Of a DNA stretch of 64,000 nt, positions 1 to 6,516 are shown one piece after another; position 1 is the stretch's first letter; every line of letters starts with the position of its first letter. The stretch is taken from contig CAKSWG010000001.1 of NCBI GenBank assembly GCA_934511465.1, positions 62,001 through 126,000 of the forward strand, given 5' to 3'. The translations under genes and the position numbers were made by a program. The notes below the pieces were generated by a model. It was not told where the DNA came from. It did no database searches and saw only the letters and a program-made list of their open reading frames with translations. Source of the DNA: an uncultured Faecalibacterium sp. GTDB taxonomy: Bacteria; Bacillota; Clostridia; Oscillospirales; Ruminococcaceae.

Positions 1-624
1 CAGCTCCAACAGAGCCAGAAAGGTGGCTACATTGGTGCTGCGGGTCTGTTGGCGGCTGAACAACTGGCTCATTCTGGCCGCTGTGCCGCCAATAAGCCGC
101 CGCAGGATATACACCACCCGGCTCGTCACCGACACCATGGGCGCTGTGACCAGCGGCTCGAACTGCTGCTGCGTGGGCTCTCGGCGCAGCTTTGTGCGGC
201 CGGAAAGTGCAGCCCAGTAGTCTGCCAGCACCTGCGGCGCATGGTGCAGCGCATACGTATTATCAAACTCCATCTGCATGGGCTGGCGCACGAACACCGG
301 CGCTTCTTCGGCTTTCTGGCGCAGCAGCGCGGCCATGCGGCGGCACTGGTCGTATTCGATCAGCTGGCCGGTGAACTCCTGCTTCATGCGTTCGCCCTCT
401 TCGCTGCGGGGCAAGAGCAGATAGCTTTTCATCTCCACCAGCCGCGCGGCCATCTCAATAAAGGCACTGGCGGCTTCCGGGTCCGGGTCGGCCTGTTCCA
501 CCGTGCGGGTGTACTGATCGATCAGCTCCAGAATGGGAATGTTGTGCAGGTCCATTTTATGTTTGGCCACAAGGGCCAGCAATAATTCCAGCGGGCCGTC
601 AAAATCTTCCAGATGAAAGGTCAT
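1..624 (-). CDS. scpA: Segregation and condensation protein A (ScpA), C-terminus beyond window
   Basis: Kleisin subunit that with ScpB bridges the SMC ATPase in chromosome condensation and segregation. The N-terminus reads MTFHLEDFDGPLELLLALV, the family's typical EGPLDLLL-type opening, followed by the MDLHNIPILELIDQY segment; 208 residues are visible and the frame is still open at base 1, so the C-terminal SMC-binding part is missing from the window. I start at ATG 624 (GAGG just upstream, although the spacing is short); an in-frame GTG at 636 is an alternative that would add four residues. It lies 15 bases after the site-2 protease gene and is presumably cotranscribed with it, the arrangement often seen in Clostridia (protease, scpA, scpB). 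Confidence 0.9.
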   Translation of the reverse strand, partial: MTFHLEDFDGPLELLLALVAKHKMDLHNIPILELIDQYTRTVEQADPDPEAASAFIEMAARLVEMKSYLLLPRSEEGERMKQEFTGQLIEYDQCRRMAALLRQKAEEAPVFVRQPMQMEFDNTYALHHAPQVLADYWAALSGRTKLRREPTQQQFEPLVTAPMVSVTSRVVYILRRLIGGTAARMSQLFSRQQTRSTNVATFLALLEL

Positions 625-639
625 TTCCTCTGCCACGGT

Positions 640-1314
640 TCACATCACCGCCCCGATGCTGGCATAGTAAATGGAATACGCGATCTTATCAATGTAGCCG
701 GTGCCCGCGCTCAGCAGGCTCCATACTGCGTTGTTCAGGTAGTACAGCGGCGTATCCAGCGCGCCGAACCACACCGCCGCCAGCAGCGCGATCATGATAT
801 AGCGCTCGTATTTCATCAGGCCAAAGTAGATGCGCCGGGGCAGCACCACCAGCAAAATGCGGCTGCCATCCAGCGGCGGCACCGGGATAAAGTTGAACAC
901 CGCGAGGCTCACGTTCATCAGCACAAGGTATTGCAGAAACATGGCAATGTAGATCGTGGCGTTGTTCACCGGTGCCCAGTAATACATGAGCTTCCACACC
1001 ACCATGCCCACATAGGCCAGAAGGATGTTTGCCGCAGGGCCTGCCAGCGCGGTAAGGGCCATGCCCCACTTCGGGTTTTTGAAGTTGCGGGGATCGGTGG
1101 AGACCGGCTTTGCCCAGCCCACGCCCGCAAACACCATGCACAGGGTGCCCAGCAGGTCGAAATGGGCAAGTGGATTCAGCGAAAGACGGCCCTGCCGCTT
1201 TGCGGTATCATCGCCCAACAGCCATGCCGCCAGCGCGTGGCCGCACTCGTGGAACGGAATGGCCACCAGCGCCACCAGTGCGCGGATGAGGTAATAGATG
1301 CCCTGAGATGTCAT
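640..1314 (-). CDS. Site-2 protease family (M50) membrane metalloprotease
   Basis: Integral membrane zinc protease of 224 residues. HECGH at residues 22-26 is the HExxH zinc motif inside the first transmembrane segment, and PPLDG in the segment FNFIPVPPLDGSRIL is the second M50 signature that supplies the third zinc ligand. Several hydrophobic segments follow. The start at ATG 1314 is fixed by AGGAG five bases upstream; the open frame extends further upstream but without a start of similar quality. This is the short M50 type without PDZ domain that is commonly found next to scpA in Firmicutes; its substrate is unknown. A promoter lies at 1371-1399. Confidence 0.9.
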   Translation of the reverse strand: MTSQGIYYLIRALVALVAIPFHECGHALAAWLLGDDTAKRQGRLSLNPLAHFDLLGTLCMVFAGVGWAKPVSTDPRNFKNPKWGMALTALAGPAANILLAYVGMVVWKLMYYWAPVNNATIYIAMFLQYLVLMNVSLAVFNFIPVPPLDGSRILLVVLPRRIYFGLMKYERYIMIALLAAVWFGALDTPLYYLNNAVWSLLSAGTGYIDKIAYSIYYASIGAVM

Positions 1315-1370
1315 AAGTGCTCCTGCCTTTTTTCGTTTTTTGTCCGGCCAAGGCAGGACTGATACTATAT

Positions 1371-1399
1371 ATAATACTATTTTTTGAGGTTTTAGACAA
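1371..1399 (-). promoter_or_regulatory. Sigma-A-type promoter for the M50 protease / scpA operon
   Basis: On the minus strand TTGTCT (1394-1399) and TATTAT (1371-1376) are separated by 17 bases and point at the protease gene. Confidence 0.55.
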
Positions 1400-1439
1400 G
1401 GGGGTATTACTCCTTCCACCACTAACGCGGTCCCCCTGT

Positions 1440-1586
1440 TCCCCCTTTTGTCACTTACGTGACATCTTCCCCCGGCCGGGGGAAGTCTTTCTCGCGGAGG
1501 GAGGCCTTGGCAGTGCGGCAAAGTTTATGATCTTGCCAATGGCTCTCCCTTTGGGAGAGCTGTCGAACAAAGTGAGACTGAGAGGG
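1440..1586. repeat. Paired inverted hairpin modules (BIME-like dispersed repeat, copy 1)
   Basis: The 404-base gap before rpmB holds two hairpin modules in opposite orientation. Left: a C-rich run, the hairpin GTCAC-ttac-GTGAC and the hairpin TTCCCCC-ggcc-GGGGGAA (about 1449-1487). Right: GCTCTCCC-ttt-GGGAGAGC and then GACTGAGAGGG (1542-1585). The right module is nearly the same as the one ending at 28568, and the CCCTCTCAG end recurs at 3028. Nothing coding is visible here; the repeat looks like a noncoding palindromic dispersed element. Confidence 0.6.
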
Positions 1587-1637
1587 CGAGCATGCTTACC
1601 TGTTTTCCAAAAACCGCAATATTTTTTGAAAAAGGGC

Positions 1638-1666
1638 TTGCATTTTGCGGGGCAATCTGTTACAAT
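1638..1666 (+). promoter_or_regulatory. Promoter of rpmB
   Basis: TTGCAT (1638-1643), a 17-base spacer, then TACAAT (1661-1666), 53 bases before the rpmB start. Confidence 0.65.
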
Positions 1667-1718
1667 AGTCAAGCTGATTATTTTGGTTCCCTACTTCACT
1701 ACAGGAGGTGCAAGTACC

Positions 1719-1907
1719 ATGGCTAAATGTGAATGCTGCGGCAAGGGTGTGACCTTTGGTATCAAGGTCTCTCACTCTCATCGTCGTTCCAACCGTACCT
1801 GGAAGCCGAATGTCCGTCGTGTCAAGGCGGTCGTTGAGGGTTCTCCCAAGTACGTCTACGCATGCTCCCGTTGCCTGCGCGCTGGCAAAGTTACCCGCGC
1901 TGTCTAA
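1719..1907 (+). CDS. rpmB: 50S ribosomal protein L28
   Basis: Small basic ribosomal protein of 62 residues, full length for the family. It begins MAKCECCGKGVTFG and has the family segments SHSHRRSNRTWKPN and a C-terminal CSRCLRAGKV. The pairs CECC near the N-terminus and CSRC near the C-terminus make this a zinc-type (four-Cys) L28, unlike the Cys-free paralogues made under zinc shortage. The start is set by AGGAGGTG at 1703-1710. It is monocistronic: own promoter upstream and an intrinsic terminator directly after. Confidence 0.98.
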   Translation: MAKCECCGKGVTFGIKVSHSHRRSNRTWKPNVRRVKAVVEGSPKYVYACSRCLRAGKVTRAV

Positions 1908-1920
1908 TTTGGTGTATGTG

Positions 1921-1953
1921 GCCGGTCACTTTGTCGAGTGGCCGGCTTTTTTT
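1921..1953 (+). terminator. Intrinsic terminator of rpmB
   Basis: GCCGGTCACT and AGTGGCCGGC form a 10-bp stem (one G-T pair) followed by seven T. Confidence 0.85.
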
Positions 1954-1975
1954 GTTGCTATAAGGAGAAAATGCA

Positions 1976-2152
1976 ATGGCTCTGCCCAATGACCCCATCA
2001 TGCTTTTGAGCGTGGTGAACCTGAAATTGCGTGATTTTTACAAAAACCTCGATGCTCTGTGCGAAGACATGGATGCCGACAAGGCTGACCTGTGCGCAAA
2101 GCTGAACGCTGTGGGCTACGAGTACGATGCCCAGCGCAACCAGTTTGTGTGA
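1976..2152 (+). CDS. DUF4250 domain-containing small protein
   Basis: A 58-residue protein, MALPNDPIMLLSVVNLKLRD..., ending ...GYEYDAQRNQFV. The order PxDPxMLLSxVNxKLRDFY, then an acidic middle (LCEDMDADKADL) and YEYD near the end matches the DUF4250 family, which is widespread in gut Firmicutes and has no known function. AAGGAG at 1962-1967 fixes the ATG at 1976; an ATG at 1971 is out of frame and opens only a short unrelated frame. It follows the rpmB terminator, so it needs its own promoter or read-through. Confidence 0.85.
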   Translation: MALPNDPIMLLSVVNLKLRDFYKNLDALCEDMDADKADLCAKLNAVGYEYDAQRNQFV

Positions 2153-2159
2153 TATTTTA

Positions 2160-2226
2160 CAAAGAAAGCTTTCTTTGAATCGCTAACGGCTGGCACCGGT
2201 GCACAACGACTGTGCCCGGGCCGGTG
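2160..2226 (+). other. Palindrome and nested hairpin before the esterase-like gene
   Basis: CAAAGAAAGCTTTCTTTG (2160-2177) is a perfect 18-base palindrome. Next to it CACCGG (2194-2199) pairs with CCGGTG (2221-2226), with an inner stem GCACA/TGTGC (2201-2205 with 2211-2215). Neither has a T-run, so these are not ordinary terminators; the second would lie in the leader of the downstream gene. Confidence 0.45.
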
Positions 2227-2257
2227 AATATAGAAGAATAAGAGGAGTGCTTGATTT

Positions 2258-3013
2258 ATGATCCATGGTACCTATTACAAAGAGTGGAGCAGTGTGCTGA
2301 ACCGCGAGATGGAGTTCAAGGTGTATGGCAGCGCCGGTGTGCCGGTGCTGGGCCTGCCTGCCCGCGGCGGCCGCTTTTACGATTGGGAGAACAACGGTAT
2401 GCCGGACGCCATTGCCCAGCTGCTGAACGAAGGCAAGGTGCAGCTGTTCTGCGCCGACAGCATCGACGGTGAGGCCGTGCTGAACGGCGATGTGCCCGCA
2501 CGCCGCCGCGCCGAGATGGAGGAAAAGTATTTCGTCTACCTCACTGCCGAGCTGGCTCCCCGCGCACTGGCCCTGAACGGTGCCGCAAAGGACGCACAGC
2601 TGTGGTGTGTGGGCATCGACGTGGGCGCTGTGCACGCCGTGAACTGCCGCCTGCGCCGTCCGAAACAGTTTGCGGGCGCCATCGGGCTTTCCGGTATCTA
2701 CGATCTGGCCCGCTTCTGGGGCAGCGAGAGCGACGATCTGGTGCTGCGCTGCTCTCCCCTGCTGTACCTCGACCAGAACGGCATTGCCAACAAACTGACT
2801 CTGGCCAAGGCCAGCGAAAACAGCCTGATGCTCTGCGCCGGTCAAGGTGCCTACGAAGGCGATGCGCTGGACGACACCCAAGCGCTGGCCGATCTGCTGA
2901 AAGATCAGGGCCTGCCCGCACACCTCGAGATCTGGGGCGGCGATGTCTCCCATGAATGGTACTGGTGGGGCAAGATGCTGAGTCTGTTCGTACCGCGCAT
3001 TCTGGAAAAATAA
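2258..3013 (+). CDS. Esterase-like alpha/beta hydrolase with Ser-to-Asp nucleophile
   Basis: 251-residue cytoplasmic protein of the putative esterase family (alpha/beta hydrolase; family members carry GxSxG followed by HA and a QFAGAIGLSGIYDL-like strand). Here the elbow reads VGIDVGAVHAVN, with Asp121 (codon 2618-2620) where the nucleophile Ser should be. The later VLRCSPLLYL, LCAGQGAYE and DVSHEWYWW segments, which carry the acid and His positions, are kept. The protein is therefore probably not a classical serine esterase: either a non-catalytic binding protein or an enzyme using Asp (as haloalkane dehalogenases do). GAGGAG at 2241-2246 precedes the ATG. Confidence 0.75.
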   Translation: MIHGTYYKEWSSVLNREMEFKVYGSAGVPVLGLPARGGRFYDWENNGMPDAIAQLLNEGKVQLFCADSIDGEAVLNGDVPARRRAEMEEKYFVYLTAELAPRALALNGAAKDAQLWCVGIDVGAVHAVNCRLRRPKQFAGAIGLSGIYDLARFWGSESDDLVLRCSPLLYLDQNGIANKLTLAKASENSLMLCAGQGAYEGDALDDTQALADLLKDQGLPAHLEIWGGDVSHEWYWWGKMLSLFVPRILEK

Positions 3014-3020
3014 ACCTTAC

Positions 3021-3069
3021 AAAAGAGCCCTCTCAGTGATTGCTTTGCAAAGACCGGGAGGGTTCTTTT
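3021..3069 (+). terminator. Intrinsic terminator made from a dispersed-repeat end
   Basis: AAAAGAGCCCTCTC pairs over 14 positions with GGGAGGGTTCTTTT. The left arm and loop (CCCTCTCAGTGATTGCTTTG) match the outer end of the hairpin module at 28521-28568 read in reverse, so the repeat has apparently been recruited as terminator. Confidence 0.8.
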
Positions 3070-3120
3070 GTGTTTTCATCATACCCCACCGTCCTATTTG
3101 TGAAAATTTCAATTCCCCAC

Positions 3121-3180
3121 TTGATTTGTCGGGTTTTATGTGCTATACTCATGCCGTAAGATCAATACCCCCTGCGGGTA
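3121..3180 (+). promoter_or_regulatory. csoR-copA promoter and putative CsoR operator
   Basis: TTGATT (3121-3126), 17 bases, TATACT (3144-3149). Just after the expected start site is TACCC-cctgc-GGGTA (3166-3180), an inverted repeat of the C-tract/G-tract kind known for CsoR operators in front of copper genes. Position downstream of the -10 fits repression by CsoR relieved by Cu(I). Confidence 0.7.
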
Positions 3181-3194
3181 AAAGGAGATTTTTT

Positions 3195-3608
3195 ATGGAC
3201 AATGAAAAAAAGACCTGTTGCTGCTGCGGTGAATCCGCTGCCGCAAGCTCTGCCCCGGAAGCCGCCTCTTCCGCCTGCTGCGAGCAGACCGCCGGCGCTT
3301 CTGCCGAACGCGAGGAGCCCGCAGCCTGCTGCCGCCACAAAGACCGCACTCCCGCTGAGCACAAAGCACTGGTGAACCGCCTGAGCCGCATTGAAGGCCA
3401 GGTGCGCGGCATCCGCGGGATGCTGGAAAAAGACGCCTACTGTGTGGACATCCTTGTGCAGGTGGCGGCAGCAAACTCCGCGCTGAACAGCTTTTCCAAA
3501 GAGCTTCTGGCCCAGCACATCTCTACCTGCGTTGCGGACGACCTGCGCGCGGGCAGCGAGGATAAGCTGGACGAGCTGATCAAGCTGCTGCCCAAACTCA
3601 TGAAGTGA
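3195..3608 (+). CDS. csoR: Copper-sensing repressor CsoR, with Cys-rich N-terminal extension
   Basis: 137-residue CsoR/RcnR-family repressor (DUF156 fold). The core begins about residue 53 (EHKALVNRLSRIEGQVRGIR) and has the Cu(I) ligand set of CsoR: Cys in DAYCVDIL, then His and Cys in QHISTCV. The order Cys-His-Cys argues for copper sensing rather than formaldehyde or nickel. The first 50 residues are unusual: CCCC (8-11), CC (28-29) and CC (45-46) in an Ala/Ser/Glu-rich linker, i.e. eight Cys before the sensor core. AAGGAG at 3182-3187 sets the start. copA follows after 37 bases, and an operator-like repeat lies in front, so this is an autoregulated copper operon. Confidence 0.9.
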   Translation: MDNEKKTCCCCGESAAASSAPEAASSACCEQTAGASAEREEPAACCRHKDRTPAEHKALVNRLSRIEGQVRGIRGMLEKDAYCVDILVQVAAANSALNSFSKELLAQHISTCVADDLRAGSEDKLDELIKLLPKLMK

Positions 3609-3645
3609 CCCTTTCCCGTGCATACTCAGTAGAGGAGTGAGATTT

Positions 3646-6213
3646 TTGGAACAATTCAATGTTACCGGCATGAGCTGCGCGGCCTGCTCTGCCCGGGTGG
3701 AAAAGGCCGTGAGCAAGGTGCCCGGCGTCACCAGCTGCTCGGTGAGCCTGCTGACCAACTCCATGGGCGTAGAGGGCACCGCAAGCAGCGCCGATATCAT
3801 CAAGGCCGTGCAGGATGCCGGTTACGGTGCCAGCCCGAAAAGCGCGGGCGCGGCGGCTGCCAGCAGCACCAGCGCCGATCTTGACGCGCTGGCCGACCAC
3901 GAGACCCCCAAGCTCAAGCGGCGGCTCATTGCATCACTAGGCTTTCTGCTGGTTCTGATGTACTTTTCCATGGGCCACATGATGTGGGGCTGGCCTTTGC
4001 CCCACTGGTTCGACGGCAACCACATTGCCATGGGCCTTGTACAGCTGCTGCTGGCAGGTATTGTAATGGTGATCAACCAGAAGTTTTTCATCAGCGGTTT
4101 CAAGGGCCTTGTCCACCGTTCCCCCAACATGGATACGCTGGTGGCACTGGGCTCCATGGCAAGCTTTGTGTGGAGCGTCTACGCCCTGTTCGCCATGACC
4201 GACGCCCAGCTGCATGGCAATGACGAAATGGTCATGCACTATATGATGGAGTTCTACTTCGAGTCGGCTGCCATGATTTTGACCCTCATCACGGTGGGCA
4301 AAATGCTGGAAGCCCGCTCCAAGGGCAGGACCACCGATGCGCTCAAGAGCCTGATGAAGCTGGCCCCCAAGACCGCCAACCTGCTGCGGGACGGCGTCGA
4401 GGTGACGGTGCCCATCGAGCAGGTGCAGAAGGGCGATATCTTTGTGGTGCGCCCGGGCGAGAATGTGCCTGTAGACGGCATCGTGCTGGAAGGCAGCAGT
4501 GCCGTGAACGAAAGCGCCCTGACCGGCGAGAGCATCCCGGTGGACAAGGCCGAGGGCGACAAGGTGAGCGCCGCCACCACCAACCAGTCCGGCTTCCTGC
4601 GCTGTCAGGCGACCCGCGTGGGCGAGGATACCACGCTGGCCCAAATCATCAAGATGGTCAGCGATGCTGCCGCCACCAAGGCCCCCATTGCAAAAATTGC
4701 CGATACCGTGTCCGGTTTCTTTGTGCCGGCCGTCATTTCCATCGCCGTGGTCACAACCATCGTGTGGCTGCTGCTGGGCCGTGAGCTGGGCTACGCGCTG
4801 GCCCGCGGCATCTCCGTTCTGGTGATCAGCTGCCCCTGTGCACTGGGCCTTGCAACGCCCGTGGCCATCATGGTGGGCAACGGCATGGGCGCGAAAAACG
4901 GCATCTTGTTCAAGACTGCTGCTTCGCTGGAAGCCGCAGGCCGCACGCAGATCGTGGCACTGGACAAGACCGGCACCATTACCAGCGGCGAGCCGAAAGT
5001 GACCGATATCCTGCCTGCTGCGGGCGTTTCCGAGAACGAACTGCTGACCCTTGCCGCTGCACTGGAGTGTAAAAGCGAACATCCTCTCGCCAAGGCCGTG
5101 CTGGCCTACACCGAAGAGCGGAACCTGAACGCACCCGATGTATCCGATTTTGCCGCGCTGCCGGGCAACGGTCTGGCAGCAAAGCTGGACGGCATGGAGG
5201 TCTTTGGCGGCAACGCGTCCTTTATCGGGACCAAAGTTGCCGTGCCTGCCGAATTGCAGGAAAAAGCCGCCGCCCTCTCTGCACAGGGCAAGACGCCGCT
5301 GTTCTTTGGCGGGGCAGGCCGTCTGCTGGGCATTATTGCGGTGGCAGACACCATTAAAGCGGACAGCCCGCAGGCCATCAAAGAGCTGCGGAACATGGGC
5401 ATCCGCGTGGTGATGCTGACCGGTGACAACCAGCGCACTGCCGACGCCATTGGCAAACAGGCAGGCGTAGATGAAGTGATCGCGGGCGTGCTGCCGGACG
5501 GCAAGGAAGCCGTGATCCGCCAGCTGCAAACCTACGGCAAGGTGGCTATGGTGGGTGACGGCATCAACGATGCCCCCGCCCTGACCCGTGCCGACACCGG
5601 CATCGCTATTGGTGCGGGCACCGACGTTGCCATCGACGCAGCCGATGTGGTGCTGATGAACTCCAAGCTCTCGGACGTGCCCGCCGCCATCCGCCTGAGC
5701 CGCGCCACCCTGCGCAACATCCACGAGAACCTGTTCTGGGCGTTCATCTACAACGTCATCGGCATCCCGCTGGCCGCAGGCGTGTTCATCCCCTTCGGCC
5801 TGACGCTGAACCCGATGTTCGGTGCCGCTGCCATGAGCCTTTCCAGCTTCTGCGTGGTAAGCAACGCCCTGCGCCTGAATCTGTTCGGCGTGCACAGCAC
5901 AAAGCACGACCGCGCACCCAAAAATGCTGCTTCCCTGCCCGCTGCCCTTACGCAGCCCGCAGCGGATGAGAATAAAGAGAGTTCTGTCAAGGAGGATACT
6001 GCTATGAAAAAGACCCTGAAGGTGGAAGGCATGATGTGCGGCCACTGTGAGGCCCGCGTAAAGAAGGCTCTGGAAGCCCTGCCCGAAGTGACCGAGGCTG
6101 TGGTGAGCCACGAGGCCGGTACCGCCATCGTCACCCTGAACGCCGATGTTGCCGACGACGTGCTGAAAAAGGCCGTCGAGGATCAGGACTACAGCGTGAC
6201 CGGCATCCAGTAA
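3646..6213 (+). CDS. copA: Cu(I)-exporting P1B-type ATPase CopA with N- and C-terminal heavy-metal domains
   Basis: 855-residue inner-membrane pump that exports Cu(I) at the cost of ATP. Order: HMA domain with GMSCAAC (Cys11, Cys14), membrane segments, actuator TGES, CPC membrane motif SCPCALGLATP (Cys396, Cys398), phosphorylation motif DKTGT (Asp440), hinge GDGINDAP (Asp638), last two membrane helices, a linker, then a second HMA domain GMMCGHC at the C-terminus, which is rare since extra HMA domains are normally N-terminal. I start at TTG 3646 because AGAGGAG (3631-3637) is eight bases upstream; the in-frame GTG at 3637 overlaps that site. The C-terminal domain has its own start (see 6004). 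Confidence 0.93.
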   Translation: MEQFNVTGMSCAACSARVEKAVSKVPGVTSCSVSLLTNSMGVEGTASSADIIKAVQDAGYGASPKSAGAAAASSTSADLDALADHETPKLKRRLIASLGFLLVLMYFSMGHMMWGWPLPHWFDGNHIAMGLVQLLLAGIVMVINQKFFISGFKGLVHRSPNMDTLVALGSMASFVWSVYALFAMTDAQLHGNDEMVMHYMMEFYFESAAMILTLITVGKMLEARSKGRTTDALKSLMKLAPKTANLLRDGVEVTVPIEQVQKGDIFVVRPGENVPVDGIVLEGSSAVNESALTGESIPVDKAEGDKVSAATTNQSGFLRCQATRVGEDTTLAQIIKMVSDAAATKAPIAKIADTVSGFFVPAVISIAVVTTIVWLLLGRELGYALARGISVLVISCPCALGLATPVAIMVGNGMGAKNGILFKTAASLEAAGRTQIVALDKTGTITSGEPKVTDILPAAGVSENELLTLAAALECKSEHPLAKAVLAYTEERNLNAPDVSDFAALPGNGLAAKLDGMEVFGGNASFIGTKVAVPAELQEKAAALSAQGKTPLFFGGAGRLLGIIAVADTIKADSPQAIKELRNMGIRVVMLTGDNQRTADAIGKQAGVDEVIAGVLPDGKEAVIRQLQTYGKVAMVGDGINDAPALTRADTGIAIGAGTDVAIDAADVVLMNSKLSDVPAAIRLSRATLRNIHENLFWAFIYNVIGIPLAAGVFIPFGLTLNPMFGAAAMSLSSFCVVSNALRLNLFGVHSTKHDRAPKNAASLPAALTQPAADENKESSVKEDTAMKKTLKVEGMMCGHCEARVKKALEALPEVTEAVVSHEAGTAIVTLNADVADDVLKKAVEDQDYSVTGIQ
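6004..6213 (+). CDS. copZ: Possible separate CopZ-like copper chaperone from an internal in-frame start
   Basis: Inside copA, AAGGAGG at 5989-5995 lies eight bases before the ATG at 6004, in the same frame. Initiation here would give a 69-residue protein, MKKTLKVEGMMCGHCEARVK..., which is a complete HMA fold of CopZ size with its CxxC metal site. The same mRNA could thus yield the fused pump and a free chaperone. E. coli copA reaches the same end by programmed frameshifting; here it would be internal initiation. Alternatively this is a former separate copZ fused to copA by loss of a stop codon, with the ribosome site as a relic. Confidence 0.5.
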   Translation: MKKTLKVEGMMCGHCEARVKKALEALPEVTEAVVSHEAGTAIVTLNADVADDVLKKAVEDQDYSVTGIQ

Positions 6214-6233
6214 TTATCCGGGCAATTACAGCA

Positions 6234-6275
6234 AAACAACGGCCTGCTCCCAAACGGGAACAGGCCGCTGTTTTT
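6234..6275. terminator. Bidirectional terminator between copA and tRNA-Leu
   Basis: CGGCCTGCTCCC and GGGAACAGGCCG form a 12-bp stem around AAAC; T-run on the right for copA, A-rich on the left serving the tRNA transcript from the other strand. Confidence 0.85.
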
Positions 6276-6279
6276 ATTC

Positions 6280-6364
6280 TGGTGCGGGTAGTGGGGGTCG
6301 AACCCACACGCCTTGCGGCACAGGAACCTAAATCCTGCGCGTCTGCCAATTCCACCATACCCGC
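6280..6364 (-). tRNA. tRNA-Leu (anticodon UAG), CCA encoded
   Basis: 85-nt class II tRNA. Acceptor GCGGGTA pairs with TACCCGC, then discriminator A and an encoded CCA. Anticodon stem CAGGA/TCCTG around TTTAGGT gives UAG, reading CUA and other CUN Leu codons. A long variable arm and the T-loop GGTTCGACC are present. Confidence 0.97.
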
Positions 6365-6412
6365 ATACTGCGCGGCTTCCGGGAAGGCACCGGAAACGCA
6401 AAGTGCTATAAT

Positions 6413-6441
6413 ATAGTAGCAGTTCTGCGGATAAAAGTCAA
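6413..6441 (-). promoter_or_regulatory. Promoter of tRNA-Leu(UAG)
   Basis: On the minus strand TTGACT (6436-6441), 17 bases, TACTAT (6413-6418), about 50 bases upstream of the mature tRNA end. A TATAAT on the plus strand at 6407-6412 overlaps it and could serve spoIVB. Confidence 0.55.
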
Positions 6442-6516
6442 TCACCGCACTGATATTTCGGCCATTTTCGGTGCATACTAGCGCCAGACGATATTCTACC
6501 GGAAAGGGGTCTAGCG

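Noticed and set aside
3937..6111. 724-residue frame opposite copA
   Set aside because: His/Gln-rich shadow frame of a well-conserved gene; no start signal.
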